A stretch of 64,000 nt of DNA from OLB11 sp041392835 (GTDB lineage: Bacteria; Bacteroidota; Bacteroidia; Chitinophagales; Chitinophagaceae), in contig JAWKLF010000001.1 in NCBI GenBank assembly GCA_041392835.1, positions 186,001 through 250,000 on the forward strand. The letters run 5' to 3'. This document shows, in pieces, positions 47,594 through 57,060 of the stretch (within the stretch, counting starts at the first letter, position 1; the number at the start of each line of letters is the position of its first letter). The notes under the pieces are model-generated. The model saw only the letters and a list, made by a program, of their open reading frames with translations, had not been told where the DNA came from and did not search any database. The translations under genes and the position numbers were made by a program.

Positions 47594-50500
47594 TTATTTA
47601 AATTTTTCAATAGTTATTTTTTGGGGTATAGTGATTCGAATGCATGTGCCAGATGGCATTCCATTTTTATCATAAAGGTCTTGCACGTCTATAGAAGAGA
47701 AATTAGTGTTGCCGTGATTCATAAGTCGAATTCTGTTTTCATTGATTTGCATACCAAATGATTTTCGCTGATTTGAATTATTCATTTCTTCGGCTTTTTT
47801 TCTTCCTACGCCATTATCGTTGATTTCTATTCGTATATATTCTTCATCTATATTTTTAATTTTTATTTGAATATTTTTTTCTCCTTCTTTGTGCAATAGA
47901 CCATGCCAAATTGCATTTTCTACATAGGGTTGCAATAGTAAAGAAGGAATACGAATATTGCTTGTATTCACATCTTCATCAATATTGATATCATATGAAA
48001 ATTGGTTGCTAAATCGCATGCCTTCTATGACCATGTATAGTTGCACGGTATTTAACTCTTCGTCTAAAGAGATATAATTGCTCGAAGAGTGATTTAGAAT
48101 ATTGCGAACTAATTGCGAAAATTTAATAAGGTAGCGTGATGCGTTTTTGGTGTCGTTTTTGAGAATAAAGTTATTGATTGAATTTAGCGAGTTAAATAAA
48201 AAGTGAGGGTTGATTTGTGCTCGCAGAGCTTTCATCTCTACGTTGGCCAATTCTTTTGTATAGTCGAGTTTTATTCGTTCTTTTTCTTTAAGTTGTTTCT
48301 CTCTTGATTTGAGTATGTAGAAAATCAGCATAGATATAGATACAAGAGATATTAGTATAAACCACCAGGTTTTATAAAAAGGTGTGGCTATATGAATTTT
48401 TAATTGTGTATAATCATTGTTCCAAATGCCATCATTATTAGTTGCTTTTACTTTAAAAATATAATCACCCGAAGCCAAGTTTGTGTATGATACATAGGTT
48501 CTTTCGTTTGAAGTAATCCAATCTTTATCGTAGCCTTCTAATTTGTATTTATATTTTATTTTTTCGGGCACTGTAATGCCTAGCGTACTGAAAGAAAACG
48601 AAATTGCATTTTCAAAAGGTTTTAATAAAATTTCTTGCATGGATTGAATATCGTATTCTCCATGATAGGGGTTTTCAAATATTTTTAGTTCATTGATATA
48701 TACTTTTGCTTTGATGGGAGTGTTCTCTATTTTTTTAGGATCAAAAATATTAAGACCCATTAGCCCTCCAAAAGCCAAATCGCCATTTCTTAGTTTTAAA
48801 TAGGCCCCTGTATTGAATTCGTTAGATTGTAATCCATTTGTTTCATCATAGTTTCTAATAATAGGATTTTTATTTTTCATTATAACATCTTCATTCCAAA
48901 TAATATTAGAAATGCCAGCGTTTGTGCTAATCCAAAGGTTTGTATCTGATTGAGGAAGTATTCCATACACAACATTATTCACTAACACATCATTAGTAGA
49001 AAATGATTTTATTAATTCGTATTTTTTGTTCAATATCACTATGCCTGCGCCATCAGTACCAAGCCATAAACGGCCTTTGTAATCTTCATAAATACTTTTT
49101 ATTGATTTATAAGAAGAGTGATTTTTTGAAATAGGAAAACACGGTTTAATTTGATTTGTTTTTGTATGTAAAATATATAGACCTTTTTCAGTACCTATCA
49201 ATAAATCATCTTGAGTTTTATACAAACAACGTAAACCATTATTTGCAAATATTGGATAAGTGTTTGCTGAATACTGGGTTATGATTTGTGTATGCGTATC
49301 GTATTTATTCAATCCATTTTCGCGTGTTCCTATCCATATATTATTTCCATCTTTGAGCATACTCCATATGATGCCATTTGAAAGTTGATTAATACCAGTA
49401 CCTACGCTTATATTTTTTTTATGTATCAGGGTATGAATATCATAAATGCCTATGCCGCTTCCATTATATCCCAGCCACAATTCATTGTCATTTCGTAAAA
49501 GTTCTATGATATATTTTTCGGAAATATTTTTAAAGTTATCTATGTTTTTAAATTCAATTTCGTTTTTTGTAATATTGTATTTAACCAAGCCACTGCCAGC
49601 TGTACCTATATAGATGTTGCCATTATCTCCTTCTACTATTTTTCGAATAAATTTTGTAGAATAAAAAGTGCTTTCGTTGTCTTTTACTATGGGTGTAAAT
49701 TTCTTTATGTGTGGATCCAATCTATCAATACCTGAACCGTCGTAGCCAATAAATATTAAGCCATTTTTATCAATAAATACACAAAGCAAATAGTCTGAAG
49801 AGATTGGAAGGTCTTGTGCATTTTTTCTATATTGGGTTAATTTATTATCCGTATAGGAGTAAATAAATAAGCCTTGTCCATAGGTGCTAATAATCAATAA
49901 ATCATTTTTTTTGTCATATACCACATTGTTTACACTAATCAGTCTATTATTCATAGAACACAAATTTGAAATTTTGTGTTCCATTTTTCTGGTATCAAAC
50001 TCTTTCATGTCATTGCTCAATGAGCCCAAAATCAAATTATTAAATTTGTCTAAATCGCTCGAATTAAAAATTTCAGAATTAGGATTTTTGTAAACATTAA
50101 AATGTCGTTGCTCTGTATCAAATTTTATAACATCGCCATTGCTTAAAACAATAAAAACATTTTGTTCTATGTTATGCAGATTAATTATATCGTTTTGAAG
50201 CGGTGTAGTTAATTTGTAAGTGTTTTCTGCTTTTAAGGTTTTGCTATTAAATTTCATGAGCCCCTTTCCTAATATAAAAACCCATAAAAAGTCTTTTTCT
50301 TGTGCTTTGCACAACCACCCAATTTTTTCATTCTGAAAATCTTTTATATATTCAACTTTGTTTTTTTGAGTATTATATACACAAAACCCATCGTTGGTTA
50401 TTAGATATAGATGATTATTTTCATCAGCAAAAAGACGATGTATTTTAGATGAAAAAATAGAATTGCTATCAATAGGATTATGTCTAAATACTTTAAACTT

Positions 50501-50719
50501 ATTACCATCAAAACGATTGAGACCATCGAACGTAGAAGCCCATAGAAACCCCGTATGATCTTCTACCAAATTAGTAACTACAACTTGAGAAAGACCTTCT
50601 TTGAGGTGAAAGTTTTTTAAGAAAAGTTTTTCAGTATTAAATTGACTATATGCTGATTGAAAGCATACAATCAATAGGCTTAAACTTAAAATCCTTATAT
50701 TTAATAACTTTATTTTCAA
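47594..50719 (-). CDS. Sensor histidine kinase with two-component propeller and Y_Y_Y domains (LytS-type kinase)
   Basis: A 1041-residue membrane sensor. A signal peptide precedes a long periplasmic beta-propeller region made of ligand-binding repeats (LVEDHTGFLWASTFDGLNRFD, YEDYKGRLWLGTDGAG). Then come a Y_Y_Y domain (YKYKLEGYDKDW, NLASGDYIFKVKATN) and one membrane helix (WWFILISLVSISMLIFYIL). A LytS-type kinase domain follows: phosphoacceptor INPHFLFNSLNSI and an ATP site (NAIWHGLLHKEG, IEINDNGVGR). Similar sensors often detect extracellular glycans or other ligands. The signal is not shown here. Confidence 0.92.
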   Translation of the reverse strand: MKIKLLNIRILSLSLLIVCFQSAYSQFNTEKLFLKNFHLKEGLSQVVVTNLVEDHTGFLWASTFDGLNRFDGNKFKVFRHNPIDSNSIFSSKIHRLFADENNHLYLITNDGFCVYNTQKNKVEYIKDFQNEKIGWLCKAQEKDFLWVFILGKGLMKFNSKTLKAENTYKLTTPLQNDIINLHNIEQNVFIVLSNGDVIKFDTEQRHFNVYKNPNSEIFNSSDLDKFNNLILGSLSNDMKEFDTRKMEHKISNLCSMNNRLISVNNVVYDKKNDLLIISTYGQGLFIYSYTDNKLTQYRKNAQDLPISSDYLLCVFIDKNGLIFIGYDGSGIDRLDPHIKKFTPIVKDNESTFYSTKFIRKIVEGDNGNIYIGTAGSGLVKYNITKNEIEFKNIDNFKNISEKYIIELLRNDNELWLGYNGSGIGIYDIHTLIHKKNISVGTGINQLSNGIIWSMLKDGNNIWIGTRENGLNKYDTHTQIITQYSANTYPIFANNGLRCLYKTQDDLLIGTEKGLYILHTKTNQIKPCFPISKNHSSYKSIKSIYEDYKGRLWLGTDGAGIVILNKKYELIKSFSTNDVLVNNVVYGILPQSDTNLWISTNAGISNIIWNEDVIMKNKNPIIRNYDETNGLQSNEFNTGAYLKLRNGDLAFGGLMGLNIFDPKKIENTPIKAKVYINELKIFENPYHGEYDIQSMQEILLKPFENAISFSFSTLGITVPEKIKYKYKLEGYDKDWITSNERTYVSYTNLASGDYIFKVKATNNDGIWNNDYTQLKIHIATPFYKTWWFILISLVSISMLIFYILKSREKQLKEKERIKLDYTKELANVEMKALRAQINPHFLFNSLNSINNFILKNDTKNASRYLIKFSQLVRNILNHSSSNYISLDEELNTVQLYMVIEGMRFSNQFSYDINIDEDVNTSNIRIPSLLLQPYVENAIWHGLLHKEGEKNIQIKIKNIDEEYIRIEINDNGVGRKKAEEMNNSNQRKSFGMQINENRIRLMNHGNTNFSSIDVQDLYDKNGMPSGTCIRITIPQKITIEKFK

Positions 50720-50848
50720 CTAAGTATTATATGGTATAAAAATAAGAAAATAGGATTTCATATGGTTGTGTTTTGAGCAATTGGTTATTTTCTTATGGTA
50801 AATGGTTAGTTTTGAGCGGAATTTGGTAAAAGTAAATTTTATTTTAGT

Positions 50849-51451
50849 ATGTCCAGTAAAGAAAATACTATTTTAGGTCTCAAACTACCTACCGATCCTC
50901 GTTGGGTTGATATGGCAGCTATGTCTATCGAAGATATTTTGACAGACCATGCCTATTGTGAACAGAAGGCAGCAAGCTCTTGTATAAGCATTATTCAAAA
51001 GTATAGCGAAAAGCAGCGCATTGTAGATGAGCTTTCGCCTATTGTAACAGAAGAATGGGGGCATTTTAGAATGGTGCTTGCTGAGCTCACAAAAAGAAAT
51101 ATGGTGTTGGGAAAACAACGAAAAGATGAATATGTGAATGCACTAATGCTACACATGCAAAAGGGCGGACATGTAGAAGACAGACTTTTAGATCACCTAT
51201 TGGTAATGGCTCTAATAGAAGCAAGAAGTTGTGAACGATTTAGACTTTTGAGCGAACAAATAGACGATGTGGCACTACAGAAGTTTTATCATAAACTAAT
51301 GATTTCTGAGGCAGGGCATTATCGCTTGTTTTTAGACTTGGCCAAACATTATATACCCGAAGAAAAAGTAATGAAAAGGTGGCGACACTGGCTCGAATTT
51401 GAAACTGAAGTATTAAACAACTTGCCATTGAGAGGAGATAGAATGCACTAA
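50849..51451 (+). CDS. miaE: tRNA-(ms2io6A37) hydroxylase MiaE
   Basis: A 200-residue di-iron monooxygenase that hydroxylates the isopentenyl group of ms2i6A37 in tRNAs. The four-helix bundle carries two ExxH iron motifs, EEWGHF and EAGHYR, plus Glu in ALIEARSCERF and EQKAASS. N-terminal KLPTDPRWVDMA is typical. It is a single gene between the kinase and the SIR2-like gene. Confidence 0.92.
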   Translation: MSSKENTILGLKLPTDPRWVDMAAMSIEDILTDHAYCEQKAASSCISIIQKYSEKQRIVDELSPIVTEEWGHFRMVLAELTKRNMVLGKQRKDEYVNALMLHMQKGGHVEDRLLDHLLVMALIEARSCERFRLLSEQIDDVALQKFYHKLMISEAGHYRLFLDLAKHYIPEEKVMKRWRHWLEFETEVLNNLPLRGDRMH

Positions 51452-51577
51452 GAAAATAAACGTAGTTTGTAAAGTTTTATTGATTTGTTTTCCTTTAAAA
51501 GAAATAATTTTATGAAATATATGAGAATGATTGATGAAGATAGAATGTATTATTGGAATTGAGAATAATTGTTATTT

Positions 51578-52882
51578 ATGTATAAAAAAAGAACAGTTTT
51601 ATTATTAGGTGCAGGTGCGGTTCGTGATTGGGATGCACCTTCAACAAATGATTTAACAAAGCTAGTAAGAGAATCTGGTTTCTATTGCAAGGATAATGAG
51701 ACACGAATTACAGAATTTATTTTTCAGACACTGCTCAAAAATGGTTACGATAAAAATGAAATCAATTTTGAAACAATTATCAATGTTATTGAAGAGCTAT
51801 TAATTTATTATACACATTTCGATAAGGATAATGGATTATCTTCATTACAAAAGATATTTTTTTGCTCAAAATTCGAAGAAGAGTTGCTAAACTACTCAAT
51901 AGAGGGTGGTATAGAAAAGGATGGATATAAATTAGAGATACCTAAAGGCAATCCTTATCAATTTCAATTTTGTGCTTTAAACAAAGAAACCCCTTCACAG
52001 TACTTTCTTCAAATTTTAATAGTGAATCTACTAACTGAAATAAATGGTTCAATTAACGATTATGCATATCATACATCAGAAAAAAATACTGAAATTTTTA
52101 CAGATAAGAAAAGAGAGGTTAATGATTTTTTAATAAAATGGTTTGGGAATCAACTATTTAATGAAAATGTCTTGAGAATATATACGTTAAACTATGATAG
52201 AGTTTTCAAATTACTTGCTTTAAAAAGTGGAGTAGATGAAATGTTTGAAGGTTTTGAATCTGGCGAAATTTTAAAGCCTGGTGTAGTGAAAAAAGCAGAA
52301 ATTCAAAGAATAGTAACTGACTTTGATTGTCATTGTCATTATAATTTGCACGGGTCAATTTTTTGGAAAATACAAACAAGAGACAAAAATAATTTGTTTA
52401 ATTCAGAGCTTCTTTTAACACCTGTGCCTCAATTCCCATGTAACTTACCTGAGCAACCTTTTATCCAAATTGAAAGAGGGAAAAGCTTATTACTTACAAA
52501 CATTATAACAGGTTATCAAAAAGCACAAAGAAGTTTTTTACCTCCATTTAAACAAATGCATATAGCATTTGATATAGATTGCTTACGTGCAGATGTGCTA
52601 TATATTATAGGGTATTCTTTTGGAGATGAGCATATAAACATGAGTATCAAAACAACCCTAAAATATAATTCAAATATAAAAATACATATTATTGACCCTT
52701 CATATGATGAGAGAAATGGAGAGAGTGGATATGAATTATTTAAAAAAGTATTTATAAATGTTTTTATTTTTTATCTTAAATTTTTTGATAGAAAAAAAAT
52801 TAGTGAAACTTGTATTGAATATTGTAAAGGCAAAGTAGTGGTTCATACAATAAGTGCAAAAGAGTTTTTTAAAAATGCATAA
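51578..52882 (+). CDS. Stand-alone SIR2-like domain protein, possible anti-phage NADase
   Basis: A 434-residue protein. Its SIR2-like Rossmann domain has LLLGAGAVRDWDAPSTNDL near the N-terminus, YTLNYDRVF in the middle, and the catalytic-type His in YNLHGSIFW. The late motif is YIIGYSFGDEHIN. These motifs occur in SIR2-like NAD-cleaving effectors of bacterial defense systems. No HerA, Argonaute, TIR or sensor partner is adjacent. Two sampled 60-base lines contain 27% and 30% GC, against 40% in a sampled line of miaE, which suggests transfer. The ATG at 51578 is preferred over a TTG 9 bases upstream. The domain call is good; the defense role is inference. Confidence 0.75.
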   Translation: MYKKRTVLLLGAGAVRDWDAPSTNDLTKLVRESGFYCKDNETRITEFIFQTLLKNGYDKNEINFETIINVIEELLIYYTHFDKDNGLSSLQKIFFCSKFEEELLNYSIEGGIEKDGYKLEIPKGNPYQFQFCALNKETPSQYFLQILIVNLLTEINGSINDYAYHTSEKNTEIFTDKKREVNDFLIKWFGNQLFNENVLRIYTLNYDRVFKLLALKSGVDEMFEGFESGEILKPGVVKKAEIQRIVTDFDCHCHYNLHGSIFWKIQTRDKNNLFNSELLLTPVPQFPCNLPEQPFIQIERGKSLLLTNIITGYQKAQRSFLPPFKQMHIAFDIDCLRADVLYIIGYSFGDEHINMSIKTTLKYNSNIKIHIIDPSYDERNGESGYELFKKVFINVFIFYLKFFDRKKISETCIEYCKGKVVVHTISAKEFFKNA

Positions 52883-52943
52883 AATGATTTTTGAAGAATG
52901 AGAACAATAATAGTCTAAACACATTGTATATTAGCTCACCTCC

Positions 52944-54317
52944 TCAAACCTTCTCCTTCAACATTCTAAATAGTTCATGTGCAAAGTGTTCCAGACTGGG
53001 ATCTCTCGCACCCATCATAAGCAAAACATCTCCTTGTTGCAGGCTAGGGAGCAATTCTTTAAATAGTTGTTCACGATTTTCTTTAAAATAGGCATTCACA
53101 TTGTTTTTTTGTAAATCTTGTATTAGGTCTAAAGCAGAAATATCTTTTACGGCAGTACCTCCAGCATAATATATTTCACTCATCCATATAGCATCTTCTT
53201 TGCGAAGTGTGTTCGTTAATTCCGATACCAATTCTTTTCTAATAAATTTTGTAGGGCCATAGCCATGTGGCTGAAACCAGGCTATCAATCGTTTGCCTAT
53301 TGGTTGGCATGCTTTTATAGACGCTGCAATCTTTGCTGGGTTGTGTGCATAATCATCTATTACAAGTATGCCTTTGTGTTCGCCTAAAAATTGATGTCTT
53401 CTATATATACCTTCATAATTTTTCAAAGCATCAGCACATTGTTCAAGGCTCACATTGAATAGTCTTGCAACTGCAATACAAGCCAAGGCATTTTCCATAT
53501 TGTGTCGGCCTATAGTTGGTATCTGAAAGGGTACACCACCTACCTGAAAGGATATTGAAAAACCTTCTTGTAAAAAATTATCTCCTTGAATAGGGGTGCC
53601 ATTGCCAAAATCATGTAAACTGTCTGAGCTAAATTTTTGTGCAAGAGCATGGTCTCTATTAACAACAAAATATTTTTGTGTATGTTTTTTAAATGTTTCA
53701 AAAATGGTAAACAATTCATCTAGCTCTTTATGATCTTTATCTATACTAAGCAATAGTCCAACTTGCGGTTTGTATTTTACTAAAGTACCATCGCTTTCAT
53801 CGGCTTCTATTACTAGTATATCACTTTCTCCAACATAGGCATTACCTATGCTACCATTTTTTTGCAAACTACACAGACCAGCACCAGTTATCAAAGATGG
53901 CGATAAGCCATTGCTGTGTAAAATATGAAAAAGCATAGCCGTAACGGTTGATTTTCCAGAGGTGCCTGCTACAGCTATGGTGTTTTTGCTTTCGCAAATG
54001 GCTGCTAACAAGTCAGCTCTTAGTATAATGGGTATGCCCAGTGTTTTTGCTTTTGCAATTTCTATATTGCTATCTTCTATGGCTGTACTTATTACTATGG
54101 CTTCTGTATGTTCATCTATGCCCGATCCATCTTGTATAAAACATGCAACCCTAAATAAGCTTAGTTGTTTTTGGATATAATTATTTTTTTCGTCAGCAAA
54201 CAAGCGATCGCTTCCTTTTACGGTTTTGCCCTGTCCAGATAAGTATTGAGCTATAGCACTCATGCCTGCACCACCAACACCAATAAAGAAAAAATTATTT
54301 TTAGAAAGTATAGACAT
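52944..54317 (-). CDS. Mur ligase family protein, MurC-like
   Basis: A 457-residue ATP-dependent ligase of the MurC/Mpl group, which joins an amino acid or peptide to UDP-MurNAc. The N-terminal Rossmann part has FFIGVGGAGMSAIAQYL. The P-loop reads AGTSGKSTVT where MurC normally has GTHGKTT. The acidic site EADESDG, the GRHNMENALA segment, RRHQFLG and DDYAHNP are all present. The isolated position, away from other mur genes, and the altered P-loop suggest a MurC paralogue or Mpl-type recycling ligase. The exact substrate is uncertain. Confidence 0.78.
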   Translation of the reverse strand: MSILSKNNFFFIGVGGAGMSAIAQYLSGQGKTVKGSDRLFADEKNNYIQKQLSLFRVACFIQDGSGIDEHTEAIVISTAIEDSNIEIAKAKTLGIPIILRADLLAAICESKNTIAVAGTSGKSTVTAMLFHILHSNGLSPSLITGAGLCSLQKNGSIGNAYVGESDILVIEADESDGTLVKYKPQVGLLLSIDKDHKELDELFTIFETFKKHTQKYFVVNRDHALAQKFSSDSLHDFGNGTPIQGDNFLQEGFSISFQVGGVPFQIPTIGRHNMENALACIAVARLFNVSLEQCADALKNYEGIYRRHQFLGEHKGILVIDDYAHNPAKIAASIKACQPIGKRLIAWFQPHGYGPTKFIRKELVSELTNTLRKEDAIWMSEIYYAGGTAVKDISALDLIQDLQKNNVNAYFKENREQLFKELLPSLQQGDVLLMMGARDPSLEHFAHELFRMLKEKV

Positions 54318-54349
54318 ATCTATGTTGAAATATTGAGATGAATAAATGT

Positions 54350-54901
54350 TTAATGACCAATCAGTAAAACTTTTGCTTCTTTATTTATGGCTTCCAATGC
54401 AATATGAGTTGGCATTTCATGTTCGGAGTCAACCACAAATTCAGAAATATGTCTTATAAATTCTTGCGATGTACTACCCATAGCAAGGCTTGCACCTACT
54501 TTGTTGAGCATCATAATTTCTTGTTCCATAACTGTTTTTATGGTTTGCCATACCTCGTTAGAAACATATATCTGTTGCGACATATTATGTTCATATTCTG
54601 CACGTATAGCATTTACCATGGCCAGATGCACATCTTGAGCACTAGCATCTTTGGTATAAAAACGAGATATGAGACTCGTAGGATGCATACGCTCTACAAA
54701 AATAGTTAAGCGTTCATAGGCTTGCAATCGTAGTTGTAGCGATGTGCCTGCATGTTTTTGAAATATTGATAAACGTTTGCGGTCTATTTCTTTGATTAAA
54801 AATTTATTGACTGTCATATAGCTTGCAATCAACACAACAATAGCAGGCAAAGTATATTTTAAAATTTCTAAAAGCTGAGTCAAAGCGGTTTGTATTTCCA
54901 T
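54350..54901 (-). CDS. Membrane-anchored hypothetical protein (DUF7935-like)
   Basis: A 183-residue protein with one N-terminal membrane helix (LPAIVVLIASYMTVNKFLI). A cytoplasmic alpha-helical region rich in conserved segments follows (LQLRLQAYERLTIFVERM, VSNEVWQTIKTVMEQE). I recall this pattern as a conserved Bacteroidota family (DUF7935), but no function is known. It lies 32 bases upstream of the Mur ligase on the same strand and may be co-transcribed. Confidence 0.65.
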   Translation of the reverse strand: MEIQTALTQLLEILKYTLPAIVVLIASYMTVNKFLIKEIDRKRLSIFQKHAGTSLQLRLQAYERLTIFVERMHPTSLISRFYTKDASAQDVHLAMVNAIRAEYEHNMSQQIYVSNEVWQTIKTVMEQEIMMLNKVGASLAMGSTSQEFIRHISEFVVDSEHEMPTHIALEAINKEAKVLLIGH

Positions 54902-54981
54902 TTATTTCTTATTGGCGGTAAATATACTGCTAATGAAAATATTCTATAACATGTGTCCTATAACATTTCTTAAAAAAACGC

Positions 54982-55012
54982 TTGCTATTGGCTTCATTTT
55001 ATTTTATTTTTG
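54982..55012 (+). promoter_or_regulatory. Promoter of the SRPBCC-DUF1801 unit
   Basis: TTG (54982-54984), a 20-base spacer and TATTTTTG (55005-55012) match the phylum consensus. Transcription should start about 20 bases before the ATG at 55035. Confidence 0.55.
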
Positions 55013-55034
55013 AAAAACTATAAAAATTAATAAT

Positions 55035-55575
55035 ATGAAAGTATTAAAATTTATCGGCTTGTTCATTTTGCTTTTTTGTAGCCTTTGTACTTATAACAGC
55101 CTTATTTGTTTCAAAAGATTTCAATTACGAAAAAGCTATTACTATCAATTCGCCTATAGATAGTGTATGGAAGCATGTAGGCTCCTTTGCAGCACAAGAC
55201 CAGTGGTCTCCTTGGAACGACTATGACCCCAAAATGAAAAAAAGTATTACGGGTACCGATGGAACGGTTGGAGCAATATCGCAATGGGAATCTGATGTAG
55301 AAGAAGTGGGCAAAGGCAATCAAAAAGTAACTAAAGTAGAAGCACCAACAATATGGGAAACAGATTTAACCTTTACTGAGCCATTTGAATCCAAATCTTT
55401 AGCCTATATGCATTTGTCTCCAGAAGGTGCTGGAACAAAAGTTACTTGGGGTTTTAAATCTAAAATGCCATACCCTTTTAATATTTCAAAATTATTTATG
55501 AATATGGATGCTGCCATGGACAAAGATTTTGGTAGTGGATTAAATAAATTAAAATCTATAGCCGAACAGCAATAA
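55035..55575 (+). CDS. SRPBCC (START-like) family protein, frame interrupted by one base
   Basis: The N-terminus (MKVLKFIGLFILL, membrane anchor) is in one frame and the rest in another. Removing one T from the T6 run at 55072-55077 gives ILLFVAFVLITALFVSKDFNYEKAI. That joins the anchor to a polyketide cyclase/START-like domain (SPIDSVWKHVGSFAAQDQWSPW, GTDGTVGAISQWES). The repaired protein has about 179 residues, normal for this family. The ligand is unknown. The rest of the gene is well preserved, so a sequence error or a very recent mutation is more likely than old decay. The next gene follows by 2 bases. Confidence 0.8.
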
Positions 55576-55577
55576 AT

Positions 55578-56036
55578 ATGAAAATAGAAGCCAACTCCGT
55601 ACAAGATTATATTTCCAAACTCCCTACGGATAGAGTAGAAGCCGTAGAAAATTTACGAAAGGAAATTTTAAAAAATATCCCTAAAGGATTTGAAGAAACC
55701 ATGAATTATGGCATGATAGGTTATGTAGTACCACATAGTATATATCCAAATGGTTACCACTGCGATACCAAATTACCCTTGCCTTTTGCTAATATTGCTT
55801 CGCAAAAAAATTCTGTCAATTTTTATCACATGGGTATCTATGCAGATCCCCAATTGCTTGAATGGTTTCAACAAGAATATCCCAAACACACAAAAGCAAA
55901 ATTGGATATGGGCAAAAGTTGTATTCGATTCAAAAAGATGGAAGATATACCTGTCAAACTAATAGGACAATTGATGAAGAAAATGTCTGTAAAAGATTGG
56001 ATAGCTTTGTATGAGAAAAACTATTTAAAAAAGTAA
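55578..56036 (+). CDS. DUF1801 domain protein
   Basis: A 152-residue cytosolic protein of the DUF1801 (YdhG-like) family. It shows VEAVENLRKEILKNIPKGFEE and MNYGMIGYVVP near the start, then VNFYHMGIY and GKSCIRFKKMEDIP. No function is established for the family; related frataxin-like folds bind iron. It lies 2 bases after the SRPBCC gene and is probably co-transcribed. Confidence 0.8.
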   Translation: MKIEANSVQDYISKLPTDRVEAVENLRKEILKNIPKGFEETMNYGMIGYVVPHSIYPNGYHCDTKLPLPFANIASQKNSVNFYHMGIYADPQLLEWFQQEYPKHTKAKLDMGKSCIRFKKMEDIPVKLIGQLMKKMSVKDWIALYEKNYLKK

Positions 56037-56045
56037 TTTTTTTAA
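56025..56045. terminator. A/T-tract hairpin between convergent genes
   Basis: TTAAAAAA and TTTTTTAA pair across a 5-base loop, covering the stops of the DUF1801 gene and the convergent CoA-binding gene. The A and T tracts would give a U run in both directions. The stem has no GC, so strength is doubtful. Confidence 0.4.
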
Positions 56046-56404
56046 TATTGCTTTGTACTTAAAAGCACCAATGTGCATGCTTCTATATGTGCTATATGCG
56101 CGGCATTAAGTTTTGCTTCAAGAGTTTCATTTTCAGTGCCAGGATTAAAAATAACTCGTTTGGGTTTTAGACTCATAATATATTCATAATACTGCTCCTG
56201 ATGAGAGGGGTTTAGGTATAAGGTTATGGTGTCAATATTTGTTAATGCAGGAAAACCTTTTTGTATCTCAATTCCATGTGCATTTCCAGCAATTTTGCCT
56301 ATAGCCACTACTTCATGCTGATGTTGTTTGAGCATTGCCATAGCCTTATTGCTATATCGATGAGTATGTTCAGAAGCTCCTATAACCAATGTTTTTTTGT
56401 TCAT
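56042..56404 (-). CDS. CoA-binding domain protein
   Basis: A 120-residue Rossmann-fold protein of the CoA_binding_2 family. It has TLVIGASEHTHRYSNKAMAML with the nucleotide loop, and KRVIFNPGTENETLEAKLNAA. In this family the fold binds coenzyme A, sometimes as a persulfide or redox protein. It is short and cytosolic, standing alone between a convergent gene and a divergent one. Confidence 0.8.
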   Translation of the reverse strand: MNKKTLVIGASEHTHRYSNKAMAMLKQHQHEVVAIGKIAGNAHGIEIQKGFPALTNIDTITLYLNPSHQEQYYEYIMSLKPKRVIFNPGTENETLEAKLNAAHIAHIEACTLVLLSTKQY

Positions 56405-56486
56405 AGGTACAAAAATACAAGAATATTATTTTGATAAAATGTTATTAAAAATGATAACCTATCAGCGATAAGCATAATTATATCAT

Positions 56487-56494
56487 TACATTTG
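56487..56494 (+). promoter_or_regulatory. -7 promoter box TACATTTG before the SPOR gene
   Basis: It matches TAnnTTTG and lies 23 bases before the ATG at 56518. No -33 TTG is seen at the usual distance. Confidence 0.35.
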
Positions 56495-56517
56495 TTCTCT
56501 ATAAGACATTTCATCAG

Positions 56518-57060
56518 ATGAACTATTTTAAAATCATTGTTGTATTCATTGTTGCTTTTTTTTCAGTTCTAAAATCCTATAGTCAAGACGAGGTATATAT
56601 TGATACTGTATTAGAAAGAAATGTGGTTGTGTTTAAAGATACTCGTTTGGATTTATTAGATAATAGACCAGAGTCATTGGAGAAAATGGCTACTGTGGAC
56701 AAAACAAAATCGTCTAAGATTAATGCAGCCACAGAAATTCCAGTTTACAAACCTATTGTATCAAAAGATGGTAAAAAGAAAATTACAGGAAGTATATACA
56801 GTGCAAAGGGTTTTAGAATTATCATATACAACGGTAGCGACAAAGCACAAGCCTTAGCTGCTAAAAATAAATTTTCAAGAGCCTTTCCTTCGACCCCTTC
56901 ATACTTAAGTTACAATGTGCCGTCTTATAAAATCAAGGTAGGTAATTTTGAATCACGCAATGATGCCAATGGTTTTTTGAAAAAAATCAGAGCTGCTTTT
57001 CCTGCCTCATTCATTGTTCCCGATATCGTCACTATTAAAAATATCAATGTCATTAAGTAA
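56518..57060 (+). CDS. Secreted SPOR domain protein
   Basis: A 180-residue protein with a signal peptide (NYFKIIVVFIVAFFSVLKSYS). The C-terminal 75 residues match a SPOR domain: GFRIIIYNGSDKAQALAAKNKF, then YKIKVGNFESRNDANGFLKKI. SPOR domains bind denuded peptidoglycan glycan strands, so it probably sits in the periplasm at the wall. Its last 14 bases overlap the M20 peptidase gene, indicating a two-gene unit. Confidence 0.85.
   Translation: MNYFKIIVVFIVAFFSVLKSYSQDEVYIDTVLERNVVVFKDTRLDLLDNRPESLEKMATVDKTKSSKINAATEIPVYKPIVSKDGKKKITGSIYSAKGFRIIIYNGSDKAQALAAKNKFSRAFPSTPSYLSYNVPSYKIKVGNFESRNDANGFLKKIRAAFPASFIVPDIVTIKNINVIK

Noticed and set aside
47594..50719. Hybrid two-component system in one polypeptide
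   Set aside because: No receiver or DNA-binding domain is fused; the LytTR regulator is a separate gene 8 bases downstream.
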